Positions 51,201 through 59,007 of a DNA stretch of 64,000 nt are shown piece by piece (positions within the stretch are counted from its first letter, which is position 1; each line of letters begins with the position of its first letter). The notes beneath the pieces were generated by a model that saw only the letters and a list, made by a program, of their open reading frames with translations, was not told where the DNA came from and ran no database searches. A program made the position numbers and the translations under genes. Source of the DNA: Bdellovibrionales bacterium GWA1_52_35 (GTDB taxonomy: Bacteria > Bdellovibrionota > UBA1018). The stretch covers positions 1-64,000 of the forward strand of contig MEPO01000026.1 in NCBI GenBank assembly GCA_001769805.1, written 5' to 3'.

Positions 51201-52571
51201 GACAATAGTGCCTCGGCGGCTGTTGCTTTGGACAGCTCGTATTATCCGGCAGATTATGATTCATCCAGGGGCGGATTGGTATTTGTATTGGCTTCCAGCA
51301 GGACCAGTAATGGCTATTATCTCGCTTTACCCGGCACGAGCCTTGTCACCTTGAGCGGGGCGGTACTGTCTTATGCAGGGAGTGCTGCAAATAATTGCGG
51401 CGGTAATGCCACACCAGAAAATCCATATGTAATCTGTCTGATTTTTTCAGATCAACCCCATCTTTGGATGGAGGGAGATTACAGCGGCGGCATTCAGGCC
51501 ACAAAAAGCGCCCGTGGTCTTTTTCTCAATACTACAAATTTCTCAAGAATCAGAAACGCACGATTCTTTGGACACAGTTCCATCAATATTCAGATGGAAA
51601 GCTGCAACAGTCATCTAATTGAAAATACTTCATTGGCAAACAGCGTCTATGGTATCGGAGATTACTGGGGCGGGTACAATACTTACAATAACCTTTCGAT
51701 TTCCAATATTTCGATCCGCGGGCTTGAAGGGTCGGCAACCGGAGCAGATACAATCGTCCGTGTAATGGGTTCAAATTCCGGATCAATGATCACCGGTGGA
51801 TTCTACGCTTCCACGATATCTCATCTAACTCTCGCGAATAATTCCGTCTTAGGCTTGGGGCTCTGGAATGCTCCGGATAATCGAATTGTTCAGCTGCTGG
51901 GGGTCAATAACGACAACTTTGAGGTCAGCATAAGCACAGATAATGGAACTTCTACTCGCAACAGTTTCTCTTATTCGTTTTTGCTGAACTATAACGACGA
52001 AGGTTCTTTGAACACCTGGTCACCCGTCGTTCTTACAGGAAACGCGACTTCCTCATTCATGGGAGCGGTGACAACTACCGATACTGCGAATCATTCAAAT
52101 ACGGACGGCTTGCAGGCGTTCGCCTCCCTTACGGATTGGGTGAACTTCCTGAATCCCTTCCGAGCATGGGGGAAGACCGCTTTCCAGACAGGAGCCTGCG
52201 CAAGCGCTGATTGCCGGATTAATGACTTCAGGATTAGAGCCGCCGACACGTTGGTTCGAAACCGCAGCGGAGACGGGACAAACCCGAATGAGGCTTTTGA
52301 GGCGGGAGAGATCTGCCCGTCCGCGGTACACGGAAATATTACAGTAACAGACGATCTTGGCCGCGTGTTCCTCGCCAACGCGGTGGAAATCATGGGGAGT
52401 GGTTACGGAAATTATAACGGGCTCTGCGAAAGCGGAGAAGCCTGCATCTACTCCCCGAATTTCGGCGTCTATCAGGGTGAGGGCGACTACTACTCAGGCG
52501 GAACCTGCACCTTCCAAGATGGTGCGGTGAGTGGCGTGAAAATGTACGCCTATCCAGTTAACGGAAGCTGA
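45288..52571 (+). CDS. Giant Ig-repeat surface lipoprotein
   Basis: Predicted 2427 residues, TTG start with AAGGGGG 7 bases before it. Signal ends in a lipobox (LTFAAC, Cys35). Residues about 58-1207 are twelve tandem Ig-like repeats of about 96 residues; the typical unit reads PAFTSTNPASPS...SADTVTLKLYDGATC...GTGTKATFEGAGI...AGNSSGCTSLTSYTHD, with two Cys each. Then two further Ig-like domains with KWCVSQ and AWCVFE, an FN3-like domain, a DNRLRE-like carbohydrate-binding region (about 1525-1725), a second FN3-like domain, and a C-terminal beta-helix-like domain (ESCNSHLIENTSLANS). A long surface fibre with a ligand-binding tip is inferred. No protease or calcium motif is obvious. Confidence 0.75.
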   Translation: MPKVFGSKITRVFCSWGSIKNSTLLFFLSLTFAACSPSIVEDNSSVQNLGSTIDEVLKLTYLSITPESPTNIDTLPRVIGTTSADIQTIRLYSNSNCATEIGAGTRQDFATSGITANITQNATTTIYAKVYDAVGTSGPCTSLVNFKHKNTNPADPVFGNFTPAPPSNNASPTVSGTCSSDTVTLNFYRDGGCVNLIGTGTKAGFESAAGITLSVPLNATTGIFVRAIDEVTNQSNCTPMGNYTHDNLPPTLSFTSFDPASPSSISTTPRIIGNSSGDVLNFYSDSGCTTALGNGDRATFESAGIQLSVSANTVTSVFGKATDTAANASACTALGSYIHDSVAPTVPSFVSFTPASPSRTSTTPLVIGSSSADTVTLNLYDSATCANQIGTGTKATFEAGGITATVSANLTVPVHAKAIDAAGNLSACTPLSSYTHDSTAPAAPAFTSTNPVSPSTALSPKVIGTSSVDTVSLKLYDGGTCANEIGTGTKADFEGLGITATVGANAVTAIFAKAFDLAGNASGCTSLTNYSHDNQGPAAPTFSSTNPSSPSKTSTTPNVIGSASADTVTLKLYDSNACSTEIGTGTKASLEGAGIVATVSANATATIYAKAFDAADNSSSCTLLTSYIHDTIAPNAPTFSSTNPPSPSNASTTPLVIGTSSADTATLKLYDGATCANEIGAGSKASFDGTGITATVSSNSTTTIYARSFDLAGNNSGCTDLTDYTHSILAPNGPLFTSTNPASPSKISTTPAVIGTVTASIVNVILYDGDTCGNSIGSGTKAEFEGAGITATVSANATTSIYAKAQDNIDNYSACTLLTNYVHDTIGPADPAFTSTSPASPANNGTPAVKGSSSADTVTLKLYDGATCANEIGTGTKATYEGAGIAASVATNSTTTIYGKAFDPAGNNSNCTSLTSFEHDSIAPAAPAFTSSNPASPASNSSPAIIGTSSADTATLRLFDGDTCANEIGSGTKATFEGAGISATVATNATTTVYAKAYDEAGNGSGCTSLASYVHDSLGPNAPAFTSVNPASPASVSTPAVKGSSSADTISVKLYDSNACDNEIGTGTKATFEDAGIAATVALNNLTTIYAKAFDASANSSACTSLTSYTHDNIGPNAPSFSSTSPVSPSNNGTPAVKGSSSADTVTLKLYDGNTCANEIGTGTKAAFEDAGIAASIAANATTTIYAKAFDQAGNVSACTSLTSYMHSNIAPEDPILALSDPTTGSTTHVRQIAIAIELTEDVTAVKWCVSQSQSSAPSYSGACTGGAGPNSGWYAVRPTTFTLSTGDAAKTVYAWVGDQYGNVNSAAGSDSITLDTALPGTPTVALSDPNTNSIIQTDQATVDLSVTGDTDAVAWCVFEQDSVTDAPAAPLYNNACWGAPRPTTQALQDYGNRKVYVYTKDVAGNISASAATATIMYSDITVFSITGITGGTDVTADSWLSNGNTPVINWGDTTGESSYEVTIYESDGTTVKCAKATKATNDTSHDFSSCTLTDHTSYKVRVIAKDASGNSREAANSPYLFTSSAYSNSILQISNNLDDGGISGLSNSTLGDQLAQSGDSGDGVGYMGEWTPSNQYYNYFRFTLTNALPAGSVISNAKLEVNGLTHFNWSSSYALRIFIQDSANAPQVDNANDYPGDAGGTELLGSNVRWPASGGLTWNYPEVNNGSPNLSSLVQALVDKYNGLSAGASIQFWIGIDQTQAGGHSVAYEEYSHAGNTPPKLTLTAGLLQPSEFAITGITGGADLSTDDLLTNGSTATVHWTDSLGEISYRASIYEDDNTTVKCAATVLAANSTEYTFTGCNLAENTYYRARVVAEDSSSTSTTASLRFFTGYHLLAPVYANHANWNEYVLNNNGGSNAYDQPDTTCTRPVNSHYDACIHGGEKRKLVLTGINSCNTITATDTLSAFNWICDASSGTATILMGGLAQNKGLRDLVDATDWLPNSLIVKQGLTTIAQTPSSVWWQNAIVALPDNSASAAVALDSSYYPADYDSSRGGLVFVLASSRTSNGYYLALPGTSLVTLSGAVLSYAGSAANNCGGNATPENPYVICLIFSDQPHLWMEGDYSGGIQATKSARGLFLNTTNFSRIRNARFFGHSSINIQMESCNSHLIENTSLANSVYGIGDYWGGYNTYNNLSISNISIRGLEGSATGADTIVRVMGSNSGSMITGGFYASTISHLTLANNSVLGLGLWNAPDNRIVQLLGVNNDNFEVSISTDNGTSTRNSFSYSFLLNYNDEGSLNTWSPVVLTGNATSSFMGAVTTTDTANHSNTDGLQAFASLTDWVNFLNPFRAWGKTAFQTGACASADCRINDFRIRAADTLVRNRSGDGTNPNEAFEAGEICPSAVHGNITVTDDLGRVFLANAVEIMGSGYGNYNGLCESGEACIYSPNFGVYQGEGDYYSGGTCTFQDGAVSGVKMYAYPVNGS
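45459..48914 (+). repeat. Twelve tandem repeats of about 288 bp within the lipoprotein gene
   Basis: In-frame units encode Ig-like domains with no spacers. Units 9, 11 and 12 share the variant VKGSSSADT; units 1-3 at the 5' end are most diverged. The graded similarity suggests repeated unit duplication and recombination. Confidence 0.8.
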
Positions 52572-52645
52572 AATATCAACTACTTACAGGATTTTTGACT
52601 TCTTTGGTCAGCTACTATAATGTACGCGGTCTGGAGCAATCTCTT

Positions 52646-53701
52646 ATGAAATTGAGATCTACGGCCCTGTTTCTTCATCTCATTCCCGCCCTAGCAATCG
52701 CCAACTCGCCTGCTGCGAACGATTTCCAAGCGGATCTTCAAGCAGTCATTCAGGCCAATGCGCGCGCAACCTCGCAGGCAGATTGGATGGAGAGCGGAGC
52801 AACTCCCGAGAACGTTTTTAATAAATTCAAACAGCTGAAATCGGATGACGCGGCGGCTGAGCAAAAGTTCTGCGCCGCACTTTCTCAACTCAGTTCACAC
52901 GACTTGGCGCTTTTTGAAGAAGAACTTTCGAAAGAAAAACTCGCGTGCACAGCCCTCTTGCTGGCTCAACTCAAGCAGCACTGGCAGAAAGCGGCCGTCA
53001 CCTTCAAACTCAACACTCTCGAAGCAGCTCAGACCGAGAGACAATTTCTTGCCGGTTCCGAAACACGACCGCTTCCCTGCATCGAAAAGCACATTGACCC
53101 CGTGGCAACCCCGTATCTGATTCGAGGGGAGCTGAAGCCGGGAGAAATCGCCTTCACCTTTGATGACGGCCCCCATGCCTCAAGAACGGCCCGGGTTCTG
53201 AAAATTCTGAGGGATTATGGAATTCGCGCAAATTTTTATCAAATCGGGCAGAACGTGAAAGCCATGCCCCACGTGACCAGGCAGGTTGCTGATGCGGGCC
53301 ATCTCGTCTGCAATCACAGTTGGAGTCACCCGCTGAACATGACCCGTCTCTCGATGAAAGCCGCGGAAGCTGAGTTCGACAAAGGACGCGATATCATCTC
53401 CCAGACGACCGGCACGGATATCCCCTTCTGGCGTTTCCCGGGCGGCAACAAGAATGCCGCTTTGCTCGAGATGGTAAAAACCCGCCAGTTTGCTTCATTT
53501 TACTGGACGATGGATACTCGCGACTGGCAGATCCGGGACCCTGAAGCCCTGTACCAGAACACGCTCAAGGAGCTGAACCGGGAAAAAGGCGGAATCATTC
53601 TGTTCCATGACGTCCACGAACAGACCGTACTCATACTGCCCCGCTTGCTGAATGAACTTCGTGCCCGTAATTTCACAACGTACGTTTTCGTTCCCCATTG
53701 A
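52646..53701 (+). CDS. Exported polysaccharide deacetylase (NodB-like)
   Basis: Predicted 351 residues, started at MKLRSTALFLHLIPALAIANS with a GGAG site; the ORF's first 17 codons look non-coding. Residues 20-170 are a helical Cys-containing region; residues about 170-351 hold a NodB domain with motifs TFDDGPH, HSWSHP, RFPGG, TMDTRDW and ILFHDVH, covering metal and catalytic residues. It removes acetyl groups from amino sugars, likely in peptidoglycan, in the periplasm or outside. In predators such enzymes modify prey or self wall; which applies is unknown. Monocistronic or joined to the YdbH-like gene 28 bases downstream. Confidence 0.75.
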   Translation: MKLRSTALFLHLIPALAIANSPAANDFQADLQAVIQANARATSQADWMESGATPENVFNKFKQLKSDDAAAEQKFCAALSQLSSHDLALFEEELSKEKLACTALLLAQLKQHWQKAAVTFKLNTLEAAQTERQFLAGSETRPLPCIEKHIDPVATPYLIRGELKPGEIAFTFDDGPHASRTARVLKILRDYGIRANFYQIGQNVKAMPHVTRQVADAGHLVCNHSWSHPLNMTRLSMKAAEAEFDKGRDIISQTTGTDIPFWRFPGGNKNAALLEMVKTRQFASFYWTMDTRDWQIRDPEALYQNTLKELNREKGGIILFHDVHEQTVLILPRLLNELRARNFTTYVFVPH

Positions 53702-53729
53702 GCCCGCATCCGTTTATATTCTGAGCTGA

Positions 53730-55892
53730 ATGAAGCGAAAGATCCTCATCACCATCCTGGCTGTATTTACAGGTGCAGCCTTACTGGCCGGGATACAGAT
53801 CAGTCGTTTTCTCAAAGAGAAACAATCGGAGTTGATCACAGCACTCCCGTTTAAAATTGACGAAATCAACACCGCTTACAGACTGAAACAACTCTTCGCC
53901 GGTCACCTCGAGCGCCTCGCTTTTACTCTCGTTTTTTCTGATTGGCGCATTTATCTGGACGGTCCTGTACAAATCACCCGACAGACCAATTCAGACATCG
54001 AGGTGCATTTTTCGCCACAAGTGGAAATTGAGCCAATAGCAGAGGGCCCCAGAGCGGCATCCGGACCTTTGCAGGCAGATATCAAACTTCAACTTCCTTC
54101 AGACTTTTCCGGCTTCAAAACGTTCAGTGCTTCCATAACAACAAAGGATGGGGCATTTTCATGGCCGGCCCGGGGAATTGACTTGAATACCCCCTTGCTC
54201 CAATTTGTTTACTCCGCGAGCAGCAAGGCTTTTGAATTTGATTTCACCGCCAAGTCCCTGGACTGGAGCAATCCCGCATCTCCGGATGATCAAATCGTGC
54301 ACACCGACCGCCTCCACCTGCGTTCACAAGGTATCATCACGGAGTTCACAAGCGATTTTCAGATGGGCAGTACCGAAATACTTTGGAACAAAAGCTACTT
54401 TGATCTGCCGGCACAGACGCTGAATTTCAACGCCCAGGTCAACTTCGCTGAAAAGAATGGCGGTTTTCGTTTTTCAAAAGCTCAGGCAACTTTTGGAAAC
54501 AAGGTTTTTCTTTCACTCGTTCCCGGATACAACGAATCCGGATTCATCAATGAGCTGCAAGCCCGCTGGAAAGCACCTCGCATATCGGCTCCCGGGCTTC
54601 ATGCCCTGGTCCAATCCATTGCACCCACTGAAACCACTGTCCTGAAAAACTTCGAAGTCACGGCGGGGACGCTTGAGACCCAAGGTAAAGCCTTCGTTCA
54701 TTTTACCGCCGATCCTTCCGGCAAATACCACGTCCGCTCCGCTGACATTGGCTCAGATTCTCGGCTTCAGATCAGAAACCTGGGGTTCCGATGGCCTGAA
54801 CAGGGACTCTCCCTGAAGGGACTGAACGGCAAATTCTCCCAATCCGAAAGAGGCACGGCAGAAGGCGTTCTTTCGATCGACCAGGTTGCCTTTCGAAGGC
54901 TGCGTGGATCACTGCAAAAAACCGGAATTATCTTTGCCCCAGTAGGTCCCGGCAGGACCGAACTCAGGATCGGACAAGGCAAAGACTTGCCGTTCGAAGT
55001 GCAAGGCGTCCCTCTGCGCATCAAAGCAATCGAGGCCGTTTTCGACCAGGAAGAGAACGGGACGGTCTATGCGCTGAACACGGGCCTGAATCTCGGAAAG
55101 ACCAATGCAAAAGCACTGGCCCGGTTTTTCTGCCTGCCCACGAAGAATCTGCCCAAATCTTCCTTGAGCATGGATCTTCCGGAAATCCGGCTTTCCCCCG
55201 AAGTGGTTGAGCCGCTTGGCAAAATCCGTCTTGATCTGCTGGGTGGAACCATCGAACTCTCCGAGATGGGTGCTTTTGATCTGCTCGGGAGGGTTCCGGA
55301 ACTGGACTTCAACCTGGAAGTCAAAGGCATCCAGCTGGACCAGACAGGGGCCTGGTCCGGGTTGGGCGAAATGGATGGGCTGATCCAAGGGCATGCTCAC
55401 GACGTGACCTTTCAGTCCTGGCTCCCAACACGCTTTGACATGAAGCTGGAGGTGGAACCGCATCACCGTGGAAAAGTTGTTTTCTCCCCGGAGGCGATGA
55501 AGAATGTCGTACGCCTTTTCGCCGGCGGTGACCTCGACTATCTCCCGGATATTGCCGATTGGCTGGCCTTCGGCTGGCCCAGCCGAGTTCTCGGTGGCTA
55601 TGACGTTTACTATGCCGGCTTCAAGCTGCACTCTTCCCAGGGGAGCATGATCCTGGAGACGCTGGATCCGCCCGAAATTTTTGAGAAAACCGGAAAACAT
55701 TTTATCCTTTATGGGCGTCGGTTTATGATGCCTCTAAGAACTTCCCATTATCCACTCGTGGCTGATGCAGCGGCGATGAGTAACTTTGTAAGACACATGC
55801 TCCTTCAGATCGAGCAAATCCGAAGCGGCAAAACGCAAGAAAGCGATGCGAACGCAAATGAAGAATCCAACCCCTGTTTTCCGAATGATTAA
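53730..55892 (+). CDS. YdbH-like AsmA-superfamily membrane protein
   Basis: Predicted 720 residues. One N-terminal membrane anchor (ILITILAVFTGAALLAGIQI) precedes a long beta-rich periplasmic body typical of AsmA/TamB/YdbH lipid-bridge proteins (repeating short strands such as LSMDLPEIRLSPEVVEPLGKIRLDLLGGTIELSEMG). The C-terminus with GGDLDYLPDIADWLAFGWPSRVLGG resembles YdbH. In E. coli YdbH moves phospholipid between membranes together with the lipoprotein YnbE; YdbL is encoded with them. The gene overlaps a YdbL-like lipoprotein gene by 8 bases, which supports the call. Confidence 0.65.
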   Translation: MKRKILITILAVFTGAALLAGIQISRFLKEKQSELITALPFKIDEINTAYRLKQLFAGHLERLAFTLVFSDWRIYLDGPVQITRQTNSDIEVHFSPQVEIEPIAEGPRAASGPLQADIKLQLPSDFSGFKTFSASITTKDGAFSWPARGIDLNTPLLQFVYSASSKAFEFDFTAKSLDWSNPASPDDQIVHTDRLHLRSQGIITEFTSDFQMGSTEILWNKSYFDLPAQTLNFNAQVNFAEKNGGFRFSKAQATFGNKVFLSLVPGYNESGFINELQARWKAPRISAPGLHALVQSIAPTETTVLKNFEVTAGTLETQGKAFVHFTADPSGKYHVRSADIGSDSRLQIRNLGFRWPEQGLSLKGLNGKFSQSERGTAEGVLSIDQVAFRRLRGSLQKTGIIFAPVGPGRTELRIGQGKDLPFEVQGVPLRIKAIEAVFDQEENGTVYALNTGLNLGKTNAKALARFFCLPTKNLPKSSLSMDLPEIRLSPEVVEPLGKIRLDLLGGTIELSEMGAFDLLGRVPELDFNLEVKGIQLDQTGAWSGLGEMDGLIQGHAHDVTFQSWLPTRFDMKLEVEPHHRGKVVFSPEAMKNVVRLFAGGDLDYLPDIADWLAFGWPSRVLGGYDVYYAGFKLHSSQGSMILETLDPPEIFEKTGKHFILYGRRFMMPLRTSHYPLVADAAAMSNFVRHMLLQIEQIRSGKTQESDANANEESNPCFPND

Positions 55893-56475
55893 AAATATTT
55901 TTTGCACCGGCCTTCTGCTGCTGGCCGGCCTGGGTTGCGTGACCGTGAACGTGACCTTCCCGGAAAGCGCTGTTCAAAAAGCAACGGACGATTATGTTCG
56001 GGAACTTTATCGCGCGAAAGAAAAGGGCCATTCCCCCGTTCCGCAACCCTCCCCTTCGCTCACCCCGACAAAGGTCTCGCACGGATTCACCTTTGTGGAA
56101 GCCGCCTGGGCCGATGAATTCATTTTCAAGGTGGATTCCGCAACGGCTTTGCAGATTCGCGATCGTCTGAGCAAACGAGTGGAAGAAGTCGTTGTGCAAA
56201 AACGCGCGGGAGTGCTGGGGGAATCTCGGGACGGTATGCTGGTACTTAAAGAACCCGGAAAGCTCAAAAAGCTGTTTTCCAAAAAAATCGAAGTACTCGT
56301 TTCTGATGAGAACAAAGACCGCACGGAGCTCTATGCCGAAGTGCTCTCGTCCAATGCACTTCCCGCGACCCGCCTGATTGATGTGAAGCGCAGCTTTGCC
56401 CGTTCTTTCCAGGCGGAGTCACCCTCCGGGACCTGGCTGCAGGATGCGGATGGAAACTGGGTGCAGAAGTCTTAG
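55885..56475 (+). CDS. YdbL-like (DUF1318) lipoprotein
   Basis: Predicted 196 residues from the ATG nearest a lipoprotein signal (MIKNIFCTGLLLLAGLGC, Cys18); longer starts are possible. The segment after the Cys (VTVNVTFPESAVQKATDDYVRELY) is typical of DUF1318 lipoproteins and recalls YnbE; the C-terminal half (LQIRDRLSKRVEEVVVQKRAGVLGESRDGMLV, DADGNWVQK) matches YdbL. So YnbE-like and YdbL-like parts appear in one polypeptide, anchored in the outer membrane as the partner of the YdbH-like protein. Role: help a membrane-to-membrane phospholipid bridge. By homology only. Confidence 0.65.
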   Translation: MIKNIFCTGLLLLAGLGCVTVNVTFPESAVQKATDDYVRELYRAKEKGHSPVPQPSPSLTPTKVSHGFTFVEAAWADEFIFKVDSATALQIRDRLSKRVEEVVVQKRAGVLGESRDGMLVLKEPGKLKKLFSKKIEVLVSDENKDRTELYAEVLSSNALPATRLIDVKRSFARSFQAESPSGTWLQDADGNWVQKS

Positions 56476-56538
56476 CGTCTACTTGTCACAGCGCTTTTTC
56501 CTTGCTTTCAGCACAGTAACCGACCTATAAGGTTAGGT

Positions 56539-56604
56539 ATGCGCAAAATCAAAGACCTGATCCGTCGGATACTCAAGAGCCAGTCGCGCCTTGCACTCGC
56601 TTAG
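56539..56604 (+). CDS. Possible 21-residue cationic peptide, leaderless
   Basis: ATG to TAG encodes MRKIKDLIRRILKSQSRLALA, an amphipathic basic helix. A promoter-like TTGCTT-N18-TATAAG ends 7 bases before the ATG, so a transcript would begin at or next to the start codon; no ribosome site is needed or seen. It ends 3 bases inside the convergent phosphatase gene's stop. Speculative. Confidence 0.25.
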   Translation: MRKIKDLIRRILKSQSRLALA

Positions 56605-57755
56605 TTAACTGGAGCCAGCCGAATCAACCTGGCTTCGACATCAAAAACAATTCCGGTACAATCCTGAGCAGGCATATCATCCGGATCCTGGAATTTTTCT
56701 TTTACTTTGAACACGAGTTCATTGAGCAGATCCGCCGGTTCCCTTTCGCGGTAATTGTTCAATAGTGCGCCCGTCGCCTCACTGCCGCCAATCACTTCGA
56801 TAAAGCCATCCGAGAGCAAAACCAAACGACCTTCTGGGTCCAGAACCCGTTCCTGCTGAACCGTGTCTGATACGATTCCCGAAGAGCGCGTGATGGCTGG
56901 ACCACTCGATGGAAGTATCTCAAAATGCCCTTTGGGATCGGCGTAATATGCACATGAGGCTCCAAGATTGATGTATCTCAGCTTGTAATCCTTGCGCGAG
57001 ACCACGCCGTAAAAAAGCGAAAGGCGGTCTTTTTCGCCCAGAGTGATGAGGAGCTCTTCCTGGATTTTTTTAACCGTTTCAATGCTCGAACGGGTTTCGT
57101 CGGCCGACAACTTCATGGCAACTCGCATGAGGACTGAAAGCACATTGCTCGAAAGGCCATAGCTTGATGAATCCGAGAGGACCATCGAAATCAAACCTTT
57201 GTCCTGGGATTCCGCAAGATCCGCATGATCGCCGCCCGAACGCATTCCAGCGAGATATCGACTGAGGACCTTGAAGCCTTTGATTTCCGGAAAACGGACG
57301 GGAAGCTTTCCTTTCTGCATCCGCTCGGCAAGCAGGACATCCTCCTGCAGCTTCCCAAGCAGTCCCGCAAACGAGGCATTCAGTTTGTTGACCTCTTCCC
57401 ACATCGTAATCTGCTGAAGCCGGTAAATTTTCCCGAGAAGCTCCATCGGTCTGAACGGCCAGACCAGAACGTCATCTACTTTTCCTTGGTTCAGGGCTTC
57501 AGGCAGGGACATCTTCTCATCCAGGATCAGGAATACAGCCCGCCCTCTGCGATCGATCTTACCGAGCATGGAAGACAGAGCAGTTGAATCCGCTTTCCCA
57601 TCAATGAAGATCAGTTGTCCGAACTTCTCAGGCTCAATATCTTGCGCGCCTAGCACGTTGATTTCGATCAGTCCTCGCGCGGCAGCACTGATTCGATTTG
57701 CCCAAATCTGCTCAACCGCCCTGTCCTCACCCATGACTGTCACACTGAAGCGCAT
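56601..57755 (-). CDS. PP2C/SpoIIE-type phosphatase with degenerate receiver domain
   Basis: Predicted 384 residues. Residues 1-115 are receiver-like but degenerate: an Asp sits where the phospho-acceptor should be (IFIDGKAD), while the conserved Lys-Pro is WPF. Residues about 140-384 are a SpoIIE/RsbU-like PP2C domain with metal Asps kept: RSGGDHADL, LSDSSSYGLSS, LLSDGFIEV and AQDCTGIVF. These enzymes dephosphorylate Ser/Thr on STAS proteins in partner switching. STAS-like proteins exist at 61152 and 16807, but no RsbW-type kinase is visible. AAGGAAG upstream of ATG. Confidence 0.65.
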   Translation of the reverse strand: MRFSVTVMGEDRAVEQIWANRISAAARGLIEINVLGAQDIEPEKFGQLIFIDGKADSTALSSMLGKIDRRGRAVFLILDEKMSLPEALNQGKVDDVLVWPFRPMELLGKIYRLQQITMWEEVNKLNASFAGLLGKLQEDVLLAERMQKGKLPVRFPEIKGFKVLSRYLAGMRSGGDHADLAESQDKGLISMVLSDSSSYGLSSNVLSVLMRVAMKLSADETRSSIETVKKIQEELLITLGEKDRLSLFYGVVSRKDYKLRYINLGASCAYYADPKGHFEILPSSGPAITRSSGIVSDTVQQERVLDPEGRLVLLSDGFIEVIGGSEATGALLNNYREREPADLLNELVFKVKEKFQDPDDMPAQDCTGIVFDVEARLIRLAPVN

Positions 57756-57782
57756 CTCGCTGTTCTTCCTTTTTATGAAATC

Positions 57783-58889
57783 TCAAAATGTCCGGACTTG
57801 ATAATGGAGCATGTAGCGTTGATCGCGCACGGAGTGATAACCGCCACCAATTTCCTCGCTATACCAAGTCACCGAAAAATCGCCGCCCTTGCGTCGCAAG
57901 CCCACACCAGCAGAGGGATAGCCACCACTCCAGCCGCCACGCAGGAAGAAGGCGTCACGAAGGGAAAGTTCGATTCCGCCCGCCAGGCGTCCATACAAAC
58001 TCACACCCGAAGTGTCCGTCAAGTCACGGTACTCACCGACAATATTGAAGTAACTTCCGGCGCCTATCTTGGAAACGAATCCAACCGCAGCATCATACGA
58101 TGTGGGTTCATCAGGTGGAGCCCCTGAACGGTTTCTTGCCAGTGGTAACGCCGAAAAATCCGAAAAATGCAGACCTAATAGATTCCTCGCAACCAGATTA
58201 AACGAGGGCAGGTATGCAATTGGAAGAGTCAGGGCAAAGCCGATATTATGCGAGAGACCGGAACCGGAGGCCAAGCCCTGATTGTAACCCATCGGCGTGG
58301 TGTCCCGGGGCACAAGCATCTGTCCGGAAGCCTGGTTCACCCATTGAACCACGTAGCCGATCCGGACAATTCCACCTGCGAGCCGAAACCCCGCCCCTGC
58401 GGTCGGGACAAACTGATAGACGCTCCGATACTCCACCGACCCATCACTGTGAGCGACCCCCATGACATGACTTTGCAACAAAACACCGAAAGAGAAGCCG
58501 CGCATGTAAGCAGTGGGAAGAAGTGAAAAGCCCGCTCCGGCCAGCTGCTCTGGATTTTTTTCCAGAGTGGGAAGAAAGCTGCTCAGGCTTCCGATATTGT
58601 AGAAATTCAAACCAAACATGCCGGCGTACTGGTTGTTAAAATAGATGCTAAAATTCAACGGTTCAACTTGCGGAGCACGAAGACGTGCCAAACCGGCAGG
58701 ATTGTAAAAGAGTGCCGAAGCTCCGTCATCCGCCAAAGGCAGGAAGGCATCCCCCATCGCAGCCGCACGACCGGAGGTGTAGCGCGCTCCGGGGACAATA
58801 TCCTCACGGGCAGAGCTCAATTCCGCCTGCCCCAGCAAGAAGAGCCCCAAGCCAAATACAAATGCCTTTGGGATCAATGCAACTCTCAT
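57783..58889 (-). CDS. OmpP1/PorV-like outer-membrane barrel protein
   Basis: Predicted 368 residues with a signal peptide (AFVFGLGLFLLGQAELSSA). The sequence ARYTSGRAAAMGDAFLPLADDGASALFYNPAGLARL is typical of FadL/PorV/UPF0164-type barrels, which have an N-terminal hatch and 14 or so strands; many strand repeats follow. Such barrels transport hydrophobic molecules or serve type IX-like secretion; which applies is unknown. It is 27 bases upstream of the phosphatase gene, so likely co-transcribed. Confidence 0.65.
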   Translation of the reverse strand: MRVALIPKAFVFGLGLFLLGQAELSSAREDIVPGARYTSGRAAAMGDAFLPLADDGASALFYNPAGLARLRAPQVEPLNFSIYFNNQYAGMFGLNFYNIGSLSSFLPTLEKNPEQLAGAGFSLLPTAYMRGFSFGVLLQSHVMGVAHSDGSVEYRSVYQFVPTAGAGFRLAGGIVRIGYVVQWVNQASGQMLVPRDTTPMGYNQGLASGSGLSHNIGFALTLPIAYLPSFNLVARNLLGLHFSDFSALPLARNRSGAPPDEPTSYDAAVGFVSKIGAGSYFNIVGEYRDLTDTSGVSLYGRLAGGIELSLRDAFFLRGGWSGGYPSAGVGLRRKGGDFSVTWYSEEIGGGYHSVRDQRYMLHYQVRTF

Positions 58890-59007
58890 AACTGCTTATC
58901 GGCTGAACTGGATCAAAATCGAGGAGAATTTCTGATGGGTTCTACCGAGTTATGAATTTTTTCATAAAATTAAGGAACCTGCCGAAAAGCATCTGAGGAC
59001 ACTTTGG

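Noticed and set aside
54909-55700. 263-residue minus-strand ORF opposite the YdbH-like gene
   Set aside because: Antisense shadow of a strongly supported long gene.
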